64,000 nucleotides of DNA from assembly GCF_947489365.1 (NCBI RefSeq), contig NZ_CANLDB010000002.1:620001-684000 (forward strand), in the 5' to 3' direction. The translations under genes and the position numbers were made by a program. Positions 33,340 through 44,684 of this stretch are shown here, piece after piece (the first letter of the stretch is position 1; each line of letters begins with the position of its first letter). This stretch comes from an uncultured Nocardioides sp. (lineage in GTDB: Bacteria > Actinomycetota > Actinomycetes > Propionibacteriales > Nocardioidaceae). The notes beneath the pieces were generated by a model. The model searched no databases, was not told where the DNA came from, and saw only the letters and a list, made by a program, of their open reading frames with translations.

Positions 33340-34191
33340 TCAGGGGCGCAGGACGAGTCCGGCCTTCTTGTTCAAGCGCTCCGCGACGTCACCGGGCGCC
33401 AGCTCGCCGGCGAGGACCCGGCTCGTCGTCCACATGCTGATGTCGAAGCCCGTGAGCTCCACGAACGCCGGCAGCTCGTCGACGTACGCCGACGCGAGCG
33501 CCTCGATGTCGGCGGCCGTCACGGGGGCGGCGTCGAGACCGCCGGGCGAGGACCAGCGCGGCTTGTCGGCCGTCTCCGGCTCGAAGGGGCGCAGCCCGAT
33601 GAACTGCGCGACGTCGTTGACCGCGGTGGTGGGGTCCTTCACGATCTGCTCGAACGTCATCAGCAGCCACTGCTCGCGCGGGTAGACCTCGAGGCCGCGG
33701 GACAGCTGCTGGTGGTAGAGCCCGCGGGCGACCAGGTCCCACTTCGCCGAGCCGATCCGCTTCCAGGTGCTCTCCGGCGGGATCTGGGACAGGGCGCCGT
33801 CCGCGACGGCCTGCCCGAACGACGGCCAGCTGTCACGGCGCGCGAACTCCATGTTCCACGCCGAGAAGGCCCGGTCGATGGGGTCGCGGAACGCCGCGAT
33901 CAGCTTCATCTCCGGCCGGTAGGCGTACATCCGGCGCAGCGCGTTCGGGATGAAGATGTACGACGGGGTCGAGTCCAGCGCGATCCGCTCCCGGGGACGC
34001 TTGGCGCGCTTGTGGTACTCGCTGTAGTCCGGGTCGTCCCAGTCGACGTTCTCGTCATCGAAGAAGTGGATCTCCTTCGGGTTCCGCCGTGCGAAGCCGG
34101 GGTGCTCCCGCAGGATGCCGTGCAGCGTCGTCGTCGCGGCCTTCTGGACCCCGACCAGGGAGGCCGTGTACTCGATGTTCCTCGGCGGCAC
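33340..34191 (-). CDS. Sulfotransferase-family protein
   Basis: 283 residues, Sulfotransfer_1/heparan-sulfotransferase-like. SLVGVQKAATTTLHGILREH near residue 12 is the 5'-phosphosulfate loop; KLIAAFRDPIDRAFSAWNME near residue 95 is the 3'-phosphate motif; EQWLLMTFEQIVKDP is the usual third motif. N-terminal NPKEIHFFDDE is typical of NDST-like domains acting on polysaccharide. The acceptor is unknown. Third of four sulfotransferases in the window. Divergent from the Eis-like gene. Confidence 0.87.
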   Translation of the reverse strand: MPPRNIEYTASLVGVQKAATTTLHGILREHPGFARRNPKEIHFFDDENVDWDDPDYSEYHKRAKRPRERIALDSTPSYIFIPNALRRMYAYRPEMKLIAAFRDPIDRAFSAWNMEFARRDSWPSFGQAVADGALSQIPPESTWKRIGSAKWDLVARGLYHQQLSRGLEVYPREQWLLMTFEQIVKDPTTAVNDVAQFIGLRPFEPETADKPRWSSPGGLDAAPVTAADIEALASAYVDELPAFVELTGFDISMWTTSRVLAGELAPGDVAERLNKKAGLVLRP

Positions 34192-34262
34192 GACGCTCCT
34201 CCTCGATCACGGACGGCTCGCGGGCCCCGGAAACCCGGTCGTGGACCACCTGCCGGTGCTTC

Positions 34263-34268
34263 TAGCCT
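34263..34268 (+). promoter_or_regulatory. Leaderless-type -10 (TAGCCT) for the Eis-like gene
   Basis: TAGCCT ends seven bases before GTG 34276. Confidence 0.5.
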
Positions 34269-34275
34269 GCGGTGT

Positions 34276-35553
34276 GTGACCTTAGACCACCTCCCCGTGA
34301 CCACCGTGGACCCCGACACCGACGAAGGCCTGCGCTGGCTGGGCGCCGTGCTGGCCGGCTTCGGGGAGGGCACCGTGCCCGACGAGCTGGTCCCGCTGTG
34401 GCGCGAGGACGCCCGGGTCGACGGCCACACCCTGTACGCCGTGTGGCCCGAGCGGTCCTGGGCGACCGACCCGCTGCCGGTGGCGACGTACGCCAGCTGG
34501 GCGCAGAGCATCAACGTCGGCGGGGGCACGACGCTGCCGCTGCACATGGTCACCGCGGTCACCACCGCGGTCTCCCACCGCCGGCGCGGGCTGCTGCGCT
34601 CGATGATGACCGCCGACCTCGCGAACGCCGCCCGCGACGGGCTGCCGATGGCGGCCCTGACAGCGACCGAGGGCTCGATCTACGGCCGCTTCGGCTTCGG
34701 CCCCGCCGTGCGGGAGCGTCGGCTGGAGATCGACGTCAGCGCGCGGTTCGCCCTGCGCGCCCCGCTGGGCGACGACCCGGGCCGCTTCGAGGTCCTCCCC
34801 GCCCCGCAGGCGTGGCCCGCGCTGCGGGAGGTCTTCGCGCGTCACCTCGCCGTGACGCGGGGTGCGGTGGACCGTCCGCACGAGTACCGCGCCTCGCTCA
34901 CCGGCCTGTACGACATCGAGGACCGGGCGGCCGACCCCAAGCGGCGGGTCCTGCTGCACCTCGACACCGACGGCCGACCCGACGCGTACGCCGTGTGGCG
35001 GCCCATGGGTCGCGTCGACGGGGTCGGCACCGCCGACGTCCACGACGTCCTGGCCGCGTCCCCGGAGCTCGAGCTGCGGATGTGGCGACGCCTGGCCGAC
35101 CTCGACCTCACCCAGCGGCTGCGCGTGCAGACGGCGCCGGTGCGCACGACCCTGGAGTGGGCGCTGCGCGAGCCCCGCGCCGTCCGCACCACGAGCCTGC
35201 ACGACCACCTGTGGCTGCGCGTCCTGGACGTCCCGGGCGCCCTCGGCGCCCGGCCCTGGAGCGCGGACGGCACCGTCGTGCTCGGCGTCGAGGACCCCCT
35301 GGGCCATGCCGCGGGGTCGTGGCGGGTCGAGACCTCCGGGGGCCGCGCCGAGGTGACGGCGACCGACGCCGCGCCCGACCTCAGCCTGGACGTCGAGGCG
35401 CTCGGCGCGTCGTACCTGGGCGACGTCGCGATCGGCACGCTCGCGGAGGCCGGCCGGGTGACCGTCCCGGACGACGGCGACCCCGCCGCGGTGGAGCGGT
35501 ACGCCGCCATGGCTGACGGCGGGCCGGCGCCGCACTGCGCGACGCACTTCTGA
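34276..35553 (+). CDS. Eis-like GNAT N-acetyltransferase
   Basis: 425 residues, the length of the Eis/enhanced-survival family: N-terminal GNAT domain, second GNAT-like domain and a C-terminal sterol-carrier-like domain. The acetyl-CoA loop is HRRRGLLRSMMTADLANAA near residue 105; AALTATEGSIYGRFGFGPAV follows. The C-terminus ends CATHF, matching the family's catalytic C-terminal carboxylate plan. Relatives acetylate amines, including aminoglycosides and peptides; the substrate here is unknown. Codon 3 is TTA, very rare in this DNA. The start is GTG 34276; the track start at 33712 is too long. Confidence 0.88.
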   Translation: MTLDHLPVTTVDPDTDEGLRWLGAVLAGFGEGTVPDELVPLWREDARVDGHTLYAVWPERSWATDPLPVATYASWAQSINVGGGTTLPLHMVTAVTTAVSHRRRGLLRSMMTADLANAARDGLPMAALTATEGSIYGRFGFGPAVRERRLEIDVSARFALRAPLGDDPGRFEVLPAPQAWPALREVFARHLAVTRGAVDRPHEYRASLTGLYDIEDRAADPKRRVLLHLDTDGRPDAYAVWRPMGRVDGVGTADVHDVLAASPELELRMWRRLADLDLTQRLRVQTAPVRTTLEWALREPRAVRTTSLHDHLWLRVLDVPGALGARPWSADGTVVLGVEDPLGHAAGSWRVETSGGRAEVTATDAAPDLSLDVEALGASYLGDVAIGTLAEAGRVTVPDDGDPAAVERYAAMADGGPAPHCATHF

Positions 35554-35603
35554 GCCGGCACGCCCCGGGCCCCTGGCACCCCGGGGCGCCTGGCCCGGCG
35601 GAC

Positions 35604-35609
35604 TATCCT
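35604..35609 (+). promoter_or_regulatory. Leaderless-type -10 (TATCCT) for msrB
   Basis: TATCCT ends six bases before GTG 35616. Confidence 0.5.
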
Positions 35610-35615
35610 GGAGCC

Positions 35616-36020
35616 GTGGCGTACAACGTGGAGAAGACCGACGAGCAGTGGCGCGAGGAGCTCTCGCCGCAGGAGTACCAGGTCCTGCGGCAGGCGGGCA
35701 CGGAGCGCCCGTTCGTCGGGGAGTACACCGACACCGAGACCGTCGGGATCTACCGGTGCAAGGCCTGCCAGGCGAAGCTGTTCGAGTCGGACACCAAGTT
35801 CCACTCGGGCTGCGGCTGGCCGTCGTTCTACCAGCCGATCAGCGACACGATCGAGTACATCGACGACACCTCGCTGGGGATGAAGCGGACCGAGGTGCGC
35901 TGCGCGAGCTGCGGTTCGCACCTGGGCCACGTCTTCCCGGACGGCTACGGCACCCCGACCGGTGACCGCTACTGCATCAACTCGATCTCGCTGACGCTCG
36001 AGGAGAACGACCGCTCCTAG
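35616..36020 (+). CDS. msrB: Peptide-methionine (R)-S-oxide reductase
   Basis: 134 residues, normal length. Reduces methionine-R-sulfoxide in proteins. Two CxxC zinc motifs are present (YRCKACQAKLF and RCASCGSHLGHVF), with SGCGWPSFYQPI between, and the catalytic Cys in GDRYCINSISL near the C-terminus. The usual resolving/acid residues HLGHVFPDG are conserved. GTG start after a leaderless-type -10. It is followed 30 bases later by a small sulfotransferase. Confidence 0.96.
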   Translation: MAYNVEKTDEQWREELSPQEYQVLRQAGTERPFVGEYTDTETVGIYRCKACQAKLFESDTKFHSGCGWPSFYQPISDTIEYIDDTSLGMKRTEVRCASCGSHLGHVFPDGYGTPTGDRYCINSISLTLEENDRS

Positions 36021-36049
36021 GTCCCGGCCCCGGGTGCTTGGATGAGGGC

Positions 36050-36691
36050 GTGTTCGTCTCCGAGGATCACCGCTTCCTGTTCGTCCACGTGCAGAAGACG
36101 GGCGGGGTCACGGTCGAGCGCCGACTGCGGGAGCTGATGCCGGACGGCGTCACCGCGCGCGACACCGACGTCGAGCGGCACTCGCGGCTCGGCACGATCC
36201 TCGGCCGGCACCCGGAGTACCGCTCGTACTTCACGTTCGGCGTGGTCCGGAACCCGTGGTCGCGGATGGTGTCGTGGTGGCGCATGGTCGAGCGCGGCCG
36301 GGCGCGGGCCGCCGAGGGTGACCCCGAGGCCGTCGCCCGCCTGCGCGGACCCGACCCGCACCCGTTCTGGTCGGGGCTGGAGCAGACGTGCCCCGACTTC
36401 GAGACGTTCATCCTCCGCGGGACGGAGGAGTGGACGCGCCTCCAGCGCCCCCAGGTCGACTACCTGATGACGAAGGACCGCCTGCCGGACTTCGTCGGCC
36501 GCCAGGAGACCCTCGAGGCCGACCTCCGCGCGGTCGCCGCCCGCTTCGACCTGCCCTGGACGCCGCTGCCGTCCGCGAACGCGGACCCGTCGCCGCCGGA
36601 CTCCCACCGGCCCTACTACGACGACGCCACCCGCACCCGCGTCGGCGAGCTCTTCGCGAAGGACGTGGCGTACTTCGGGTATGAGTTCTGA
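36050..36691 (+). CDS. Sulfotransferase-2-family protein
   Basis: 213 residues. FLFVHVQKTGGVTVERRLRE near residue 7 is the PAPS-binding motif in the form used by carbohydrate (chondroitin/dermatan-type) sulfotransferases; FGVVRNPWSRMVSWWRM near residue 64 is the 3'-phosphate motif; DYLMTKDRLPDFVGRQETLE is the conserved middle. So the acceptor is probably a glycan. TTGGAT lies six bases before GTG 36050, which decides the start over the TTG at 36038. Fourth sulfotransferase in the window. A perfect palindrome follows the stop. Confidence 0.82.
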   Translation: MFVSEDHRFLFVHVQKTGGVTVERRLRELMPDGVTARDTDVERHSRLGTILGRHPEYRSYFTFGVVRNPWSRMVSWWRMVERGRARAAEGDPEAVARLRGPDPHPFWSGLEQTCPDFETFILRGTEEWTRLQRPQVDYLMTKDRLPDFVGRQETLEADLRAVAARFDLPWTPLPSANADPSPPDSHRPYYDDATRTRVGELFAKDVAYFGYEF

Positions 36692-36752
36692 TCCACCGCG
36701 TCCGAGCCTGCGAGGACGCGACGGCGGATCACGGTGAGGGCGGCCGGTGGCG

Positions 36753-36776
36753 CTGCCGTTTCTGCAGAAACGGCAG
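36753..36776. terminator. Perfect 24-bp palindrome in a convergent gap
   Basis: CTGCCGTTTCTGCAGAAACG and its completion form a perfect 24-bp palindrome between the convergent sulfotransferase and ung genes. A related imperfect copy with a GGCA loop (CCGTTTCGGCAGAAACGG) follows at 36797. Likely two-way terminator or protein site; no U-tract. Confidence 0.5.
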
Positions 36777-36857
36777 TTCGCCGGGCCCGGAAGGCACCGT
36801 TTCGGCAGAAACGGCAGTGGGAACCGCCGGCCGCAGCGACCCCGCCCGCGCCGCGAC

Positions 36858-37547
36858 TCAGCCCGGCAGGCGCCAGTCGACCGGCTCGGCGCCCTGCTCG
36901 GCCAGGAGCGCGTCGACCTTGCTGAAGGGCTTCGACCCGAGGAAGCCGCGGTGGGCCGAGAGCGGGGAGGGGTGGGTCGACGCGACGACGGGGACGTCGC
37001 CGAGCAGCGGCGCGAGGCCCTGCGCCTTCGAGCCCCAGAGGACGGCGACGAGCGGACCGCCGCGGGCGGCGAGCGCCTCGATCGCCGCCTGGGTGACCTC
37101 CTCCCACCCCTTGCCCTGGTGGGAGTTGGAGTCACCCGGACGCACGGTCAGGCACCGGTTGAGCAGCATGACGCCCTGGTCGGCCCAGGCGGACAGGTCG
37201 CCGTGCTCCGGGGTCTCGACGCCGAGGTCGTCGCGCAGCTCGGCGTAGATGTTGCGCAGGCTGCCCGGCAGCGGCCGGACGTGGGCCTCCACGGCGAAGC
37301 TCAGCCCGATCGGGTGGGCGGGGTTGGGGTAGGGGTCCTGGCCCACGACGAGCACGCGGACGTCGGCCAGGGGCCGTTCGAACGCACGGAAGACCCGCTC
37401 GCCGGCCGGCTGGTAGCCCCGCCCGGCGGCGACCTCCGCGCGCAGGAACTCCCCCATCGCAGCGATCCGGTCGTCGACCGGCGCCAGGGCCTCCGCCCAG
37501 TCCGGTGCCATGAGGCCCTTGTCCACGAGTCCTGCGAGCGCGCCCAT
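36858..37547 (-). CDS. ung: Uracil-DNA glycosylase
   Basis: 229 residues, family 1 UDG. Removes uracil from DNA. The water-activating motif is [18 protein letters not shown] near residue 65; [19 protein letters not shown] is the second; [20 protein letters not shown] has the catalytic His and the DNA-intercalating loop ([11 protein letters not shown]). All key residues are present. CATGAT six bases before the ATG is a near-match to the leaderless -10. Divergent from pdxY, 53 bases apart. Confidence 0.96.
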   Translation of the reverse strand: MGALAGLVDKGLMAPDWAEALAPVDDRIAAMGEFLRAEVAAGRGYQPAGERVFRAFERPLADVRVLVVGQDPYPNPAHPIGLSFAVEAHVRPLPGSLRNIYAELRDDLGVETPEHGDLSAWADQGVMLLNRCLTVRPGDSNSHQGKGWEEVTQAAIEALAARGGPLVAVLWGSKAQGLAPLLGDVPVVASTHPSPLSAHRGFLGSKPFSKVDALLAEQGAEPVDWRLPG

Positions 37548-37600
37548 CCCGCCATCATGCCGAGCGGTGAGGCGACGACGGGGCGTGGGACCATCGCGCC

Positions 37601-38482
37601 GTGAGGATCCTGTCCGTCCAGTCGTCCGTCGCCTACGGCCACGTGGGCAACTCCGCCGCGGTCTTCCCGCTCCAGCGCCTCGGGCACGAGGTGTGGCCCG
37701 TCATCACGGTCCACTTCTCGAACCACACCGGGTACGGCGAGTGGCGCGGCCCGCTGCTGGCGGCGTCCGACGTCGCGGACGTCATCCGCGGCATCGGCGA
37801 GCGCGAGGTGCCGGGCCCCGACGGGTCGGCGGTCAGCGTGCTGGCGACCGCGGACGCCGTCCTCACCGGCTACCAGGGCGCCGAGGACGTCGGCCAGGTC
37901 GTCCTCGACGCCGTCGCCCGGGTCAAGGAGCTGAACCCGGCCGCCGTCTACTGCTGCGACCCCGTGATGGGCGACGTCGGCCGCGGCATGTTCGTCCGGC
38001 CCGGCATCCCGGAGTTCATGCGGGACTCCGTCGTGCCCGCCGCCGACCTCATCACCCCGAACCACTTCGAGCTCGACTTCCTCGCGGGCCGCGAGACCCG
38101 CACGATGGCGGAGGTCCTCGACGCCGTGGACGCCGTCCGCGCCCGTGGCCCGCGCACCGTGCTGGTCACGAGCCTGCTGCACGACGAGGTCCCCGAGGGC
38201 CACCTCGACGTCCTCGCCGTCACCGACGAGGGCGCCTGGACCGTCACCACCCCGCAGCTGCCGATCAGCCCCAACGGCGCCGGCGACCTGACCTCCGCGC
38301 TGTGGCTGGCCCACCTCACGACCGCCGACTCCGTCCCCGCCGCGCTGTCGGCGACGACGTCCGCGGTGTACGGCGTCCTGCGCGCGACGCTCGAGTCCGG
38401 CCACCGCGAGCTGCGGCTGGTGCCCGCGCAGGACGAGATCGTGCGCCCGGGCCAGATCTTCGAGGCCCGTCAGGTCCGGTAG
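37601..38482 (+). CDS. pdxY: Pyridoxal kinase
   Basis: 293 residues, ribokinase-like PdxY/PdxK family. Phosphorylates pyridoxal in the B6 salvage pathway. [20 protein letters not shown] opens the protein; [11 protein letters not shown] lines the substrate site; [17 protein letters not shown] and [13 protein letters not shown] are the ATP/metal motifs; [18 protein letters not shown] carries the catalytic Asp. The GTG start at 37601 is fixed by this conserved beginning. A long inverted repeat follows in the gap to the convergent ppsA. Confidence 0.95.
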   Translation: MRILSVQSSVAYGHVGNSAAVFPLQRLGHEVWPVITVHFSNHTGYGEWRGPLLAASDVADVIRGIGEREVPGPDGSAVSVLATADAVLTGYQGAEDVGQVVLDAVARVKELNPAAVYCCDPVMGDVGRGMFVRPGIPEFMRDSVVPAADLITPNHFELDFLAGRETRTMAEVLDAVDAVRARGPRTVLVTSLLHDEVPEGHLDVLAVTDEGAWTVTTPQLPISPNGAGDLTSALWLAHLTTADSVPAALSATTSAVYGVLRATLESGHRELRLVPAQDEIVRPGQIFEARQVR

Positions 38483-38509
38483 CGCACCGCAGACCGGGGC
38501 GGGCGTGTT

Positions 38510-38620
38510 CCACAGGCACGGCGGCCCTCGCGGGATAGTCCCCTGACCGACGGTCCTCCCGAGCCCCGCCCGACGACCGTTCCTCAGGGGACTACCCCGC
38601 TACCCGGCCGCGACCTGTGG
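38510..38620. terminator. Long inverted repeat between pdxY and ppsA
   Basis: Outer arms CCACAGG/CCTGTGG and inner perfect 11-bp arms TAGTCCCCTGA/TCAGGGGACTA surround a loop with ACCGACGGTC/GACGACCGT. Placed between convergent genes, so probably a bidirectional terminator. Confidence 0.55.
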
Positions 38621-38646
38621 AGACGGGCCCGGCCGGGCCGGCGAGC

Positions 38647-41047
<2,401 letters not shown>

Positions 41048-41055
<8 letters not shown>

Positions 41056-41932
41056 CGGTGTGCCTTCCGGTCGGGGAGTGACGGGCCTTGCTTCGCTCGC
41101 GGCTGGGGACGCCGCCGTTGCGCTTGAGGGTCTGCAGGACGAGCGCGGCCATCTCCTCCACCGACTTGGTGGCGGAGTCGATGACGGGCACGCCGAACTC
41201 GCTGAAGAGCTGCTGGGCGCGGCGCAGCTCCCAGCGGCACTGCCCCGCCGAGGCGTACGTCGACCCGGCGCGGCGCTCGTTGCGCACCCGCGAGAGCCGC
41301 TCGGCGGTCGTGGTGATGCCGAAGCAGCGGTCGAGGTGGTCGCGGACCGGGGCGGGCAGCTCGCTGGCGGTGAGGTCCTCCTCGACCAGCGGGTAGTTCG
41401 CGACGAACAGGCCGTGCTGCAGCGCGAGGTACATGCTCGTGGGGGTCTTCCCGCAGCGTGACGGCGCCAGCAGGATGACGTCGGCCCGGTCGAGCGCGCG
41501 CACGCTCTGCCCGTCGTCGTGCTCGATGGTGAACTCCACCGCCGCCATCCGGGTGTTGTACCGCTTCACGTCGTGGACGCCGTGGAGCCGCGAGGGCAGG
41601 CGGACGCCGCGGCGGTCGAGGATCGACTCGACCCGCTCCATGTGCATGTCGAAGAAGTCGATGAGCGGGGCGCGGGTCTCCCGCAGCGTCAGCCGGATGT
41701 GGTCCTCCGCCGCCGTGGTGAAGGCGAGCGGGGTCACCGGACCGTCCATGGCCTCGTCGAGCTGGCGGACCACGTCCTGGGCGGCCTCGACCGTCGTGAT
41801 GAACGGGATCGTCGTCCGCTCGAACACGGTGTCCGGGAACTGCATGAGCAGCGCGTTGCCCATCGTCTCGGCGCTGATGCCGGTCGAGTCGGAGAGGAAG
41901 TAGACCGGCACCACACCGTCGTCGTCCACCAC
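41048..41932 (-). CDS. ppsR: PEP synthase regulatory protein (PSRP, kinase/pyrophosphorylase)
   Basis: 294 residues, DUF299 family. It switches PEP synthase off and on by ADP-dependent phosphorylation and Pi-dependent dephosphorylation of a Thr next to the catalytic His. [20 protein letters not shown] opens the family; [18 protein letters not shown] near residue 150 is the P-loop; [14 protein letters not shown] ends it. Target and regulator are thus encoded together with an eight-base overlap, and the target has a Thr (GRTCHA) before its His. GTG 41932 has GGAGGAG at the right distance; the track start at 42130 is too long. Confidence 0.94.
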
Positions 41933-42043
41933 ACTGACCTCCTCCGACCGCTGCCCCGACGACCCCGTCGCGGCCTGGGGGCAACCTAACGCTGCTGGGT
42001 CCGGGGCGGGAGGGCCCGCCCACCTCTCGGCCCCGGTGTCCCC

Positions 42044-42049
42044 TACCGT
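42044..42049 (+). promoter_or_regulatory. Leaderless-type -10 (TACCGT) for the MFS gene
   Basis: TACCGT ends seven bases before GTG 42057. Confidence 0.5.
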
Positions 42050-42056
42050 CGGCGCG

Positions 42057-43277
42057 GTGCCCCGCTCCCGACCGAGCCCGCGACGGGCCCGCGTCGGCGT
42101 CGCGCTGCTGTTCCTCACCAACGGGGTCATCCTCAGCGCGCTCCTGCCGCGCTACCCGGAGATCAAGGCCGCGTTCGCCCTGGACGACGCCCGCTTCGGG
42201 CTGCTGGTCGTGGCGTTCCCGCTCGGCGCGATCGTCGCCGCCCCGGTGGCCGGTGTCGCGATCCGGCGGCTCGGGGCCCTGGTCGTCACCGCGCTCGGCT
42301 CGGTGCTGCTGGCCGCGTCCCTCGCCGTCGCGGGGGCCAGTCCGGGGGTGGCGCCGTTCGTGGTCGCGATGGCGCTCGGCGGGGCGCTCGACGCGCTCGT
42401 GGACGCCGCCCAGAACGTCCAGGGCGTCGTCGTCGAGCAGTGGCGCGGCCGGTCGATCATGAACTCGCTGCACGCCACCTGGAGCATCGGCGCCGCGATC
42501 GGCGGGCTCATCGGCGCCGCCGGCGCCGCCGCCTCGGTCGACCTGGGCCTGCAGATGGCGGTGAGCGGAGCTCTGTGGGCCGTGGTGGCGGTCGTCGCGG
42601 CCCGGCTGGCCGTCGTCCCCGCGGACGTGAAGGCGGGTCTGGCCGAGCCGGTGCCCGACCCCGCCGCCAGCCCGACCACCCGGGCGGGCGCCCCGACGGG
42701 CGGCGTACGACGGCGCGCGTGGCGCCTGCTGCTGCCGCTGGTCGTCATCGCGGTCTGCGGGACGCTCGTCGAGGACGTCGCCAACAACTGGGCCGTGCTC
42801 TACCTCGGCGGCGAGGCGGGCGCCCCCGCCGGGGTCGCCGCGCTCGGCCTGACCGTCGTGATCGGCGCGCAGTTCGTGGGACGGCTCGTCGGCGACCCGC
42901 TCACCGACCGGTACGGCCGGGACGCGGTCGCCCGGACGGGCGGGCTGCTGATCGCCCTCGGTGCCGGCGTGGCCGCCCTCTCCCCGTCGTACCCGGGCGC
43001 GTTCGTGGGCTTCGCGCTCGCCGGCTTCGGCTGCGCGACCCTGGTGCCGGCCGCGTTCGCCGCGGCCGGCCGCATCCCCGGCCTCGCGGAGGGCACGGGC
43101 ATCGCGATCATCGGGTGGTTGATGCGGCTCGGGTTCCTGCTGACCTCACCGGTGATCGGCGTGATCTCGGAGTCGACGAGCCTGCGGGTGGCGCTGCTCG
43201 TGCCGGTGGCGGCGGGCCTGGTCGCGGCGGTGCTGGCGCACCGGATGGCGCGCGGCCGAGGCGCGCACGCGCCGTGA
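42057..43277 (+). CDS. MFS transporter
   Basis: 406 residues with 12 hydrophobic segments in two halves, joined by a basic loop (PTGGVRRRAWRLLLP). VALLFLTNGVILSALLPRYP starts helix 1 and the helix 2-3 loop has GVAIRRLGALVVT. AQFVGRLVGDPLTDRYGRD at the start of the second half is the repeated MFS motif A. It resembles FucP/YbjJ-type sugar or drug porters; substrate unknown. The start GTG 42057 follows a leaderless-type -10. A 100-residue gene overlaps its end. Confidence 0.87.
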   Translation: MPRSRPSPRRARVGVALLFLTNGVILSALLPRYPEIKAAFALDDARFGLLVVAFPLGAIVAAPVAGVAIRRLGALVVTALGSVLLAASLAVAGASPGVAPFVVAMALGGALDALVDAAQNVQGVVVEQWRGRSIMNSLHATWSIGAAIGGLIGAAGAAASVDLGLQMAVSGALWAVVAVVAARLAVVPADVKAGLAEPVPDPAASPTTRAGAPTGGVRRRAWRLLLPLVVIAVCGTLVEDVANNWAVLYLGGEAGAPAGVAALGLTVVIGAQFVGRLVGDPLTDRYGRDAVARTGGLLIALGAGVAALSPSYPGAFVGFALAGFGCATLVPAAFAAAGRIPGLAEGTGIAIIGWLMRLGFLLTSPVIGVISESTSLRVALLVPVAAGLVAAVLAHRMARGRGAHAP

Positions 43278-43576
43278 CGAGCGGTGAGCACGACCCTGAC
43301 AGGTTCGAGTGGACCAGCAAGAAGCGCCCGCCGAGGCCCCCCTCCACGCTGCCGGCTCGCTTCCGGCTCTGGGTCGACGGAGAGCTCTTCCTCGTCGACC
43401 GGCCGACGGACCGCGCGGACACCTACGACTACAGCCGCCTCACCGGGCCGGACCCCGGGCACGGGTTCTCGTCCGGCACCGGAGGCTGGCACCGGGACAT
43501 GGCCGACCACCTCGAGGAGTGCCGGTGGTTCCTGTGGATGGTGGATCCCGTCACGGGCCACATCGAGGACGACTGA
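43274..43576 (+). CDS. Small conserved hypothetical protein
   Basis: 100 residues, too short to stand out in the track because its frame is open far upstream. GTG 43274 overlaps the MFS stop (GTGA). The sequence is polar with many aromatic residues: PARFRLWVDGELFLVDRP, DTYDYSRLTGPDPGHGFSSG, then HLEECRWFLWMVDPVTGHI. No membrane segment and no known motif. Codon use and the overlap support a real gene; function unknown. Confidence 0.65.
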   Translation: MTSGEHDPDRFEWTSKKRPPRPPSTLPARFRLWVDGELFLVDRPTDRADTYDYSRLTGPDPGHGFSSGTGGWHRDMADHLEECRWFLWMVDPVTGHIEDD

Positions 43577-43716
43577 GCCCACCTCGCCGTCACCTGCCTC
43601 CGACCTCCGAAGGCCGACGGGTCGTGCGGCGAACGCTGGACGGCAGCGCGCGCGGCGCTGGCGTGCGCTCGGCGTGAGGGACTCGACCACGCATGGCGGC
43701 ACCCACCCATCCATCG

Positions 43717-43789
43717 AGCCGGTGACAGGAGTCGAACCCGCGACATCCTCATTACAAGTGAGGCGCTCTACCAACTGAGCTACACCGGC
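43717..43789 (-). tRNA. tRNA-Thr (anticodon UGU)
   Basis: Acceptor GCCGGTG/CACCGGC, D-arm GCTC-AGTTGGTA-GAGC, anticodon stem-loop CCTCA-CTTGTAA-TGAGG giving anticodon TGT, T-arm CGGG-TTCGACT-CCTG, 73 bases. CCA is not encoded. The track ORF with GVAQLVERLTCNEDVAG is this tRNA read as protein. Confidence 0.93.
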
Positions 43790-43928
43790 GTGCGTGCGCA
43801 CCACCCCGAGAGGCGCGCCGCGGCCACCCAGGATAGGGCGCGGCGCGGGCGCCCTCGGCCTCAGCCCTCCACGGGTGCACCGGCGGCTCGACGGCCCCGA
43901 GGGCCGGCGGGCGGGGTGCCCGGACCGC

Positions 43929-44684
43929 TCACGACCGGATCGCGGGCCGCTCCCCCAGCAGGACGTCGCGGACGGCGTCCCAGGTGCGTCCGAGGTCCTC
44001 GAGCCAGAGGTCGTGCCCGATGCCGGGCAGCCGGCGGACCCGCCAGCCCAGGGCGGCGAGGCGGGTGACCGTCTTGTCGGCGACGACGGCGGGGGCGTCG
44101 TCGGAGAGCAGGAGCGTCGAGGGGACCACCGGTGCCGCGACGGATGCCGGGTGGTGGGCGACGTCGCGGAGGACCGACAGGGTCATGGCCCGGTCGAAGC
44201 GGTCGGTCGCCGCGGTCCGGAGGGCCGCGTCCCGGGCCGACGGCTCCGGGCGGCCCCGGCTCCGTCGACGCTGGGCGAGGGCGGCCACGGTGAGCCCGAC
44301 CGGGGCCGTGGCCCAGAACAGCCGACCGGTGAGGCCCGCGGAGGGGAGGCCGAGCCGGAAGCCGGGGTCGAGGTAGAGCGCCTCGGCGGGGGCCAGCCGG
44401 GCGACGGCCCGCTCCAGCACCGACCCGCCGAGCGAGTGCCCGACCACGAGGTCGAGCCCGGTCGGGAGCGTGTCGACGAGGTCGCCGGCGAACGCGTCCA
44501 GGGTGTGGTCGGTGGCCCGGTCGCTCAGGCCGTGGCCGCGCAGGTCGACCGTCGTGACGGTGGTCCCGCCCGCGGCAACGACGCGCTCGACCAGGCCGCG
44601 CCACAGGTCGCCGTCCGCGCCGAGGCCGTGGACGAGCGCCACGTGGCGCCCGCCGGCGCCGTACCGCCGGGTCGCGAGCCTCAC
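43929..44684 (-). CDS. Alpha/beta hydrolase
   Basis: 251 residues. Oxyanion strand HVALVHGLGADGDLW near residue 14, then TVDLRGHGLSD. Nucleophile elbow LVVGHSLGGSVLE near residue 78 (GHSLG). The catalytic Asp fits LLLSDDAPAVV and the His fits RLPGIGHDLWLED near the end. A complete enzyme of the haloperoxidase/esterase-like group; substrate unknown. GTG 44684 overlaps the stop of the truncated hydrolase gene upstream (GTGA), so the two are co-translated. Confidence 0.87.
   Translation of the reverse strand: MRLATRRYGAGGRHVALVHGLGADGDLWRGLVERVVAAGGTTVTTVDLRGHGLSDRATDHTLDAFAGDLVDTLPTGLDLVVGHSLGGSVLERAVARLAPAEALYLDPGFRLGLPSAGLTGRLFWATAPVGLTVAALAQRRRSRGRPEPSARDAALRTAATDRFDRAMTLSVLRDVAHHPASVAAPVVPSTLLLSDDAPAVVADKTVTRLAALGWRVRRLPGIGHDLWLEDLGRTWDAVRDVLLGERPAIRS

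Noticed and set aside
43577-43716. Gene or regulatory site between the small hypothetical gene and tRNA-Thr
   Set aside because: No open frame with support and no clear repeat or promoter.
42800-43804. ORF with GVAQLVERLTCNEDVAG
   Set aside because: A known artefact: translation of tRNA-Thr.
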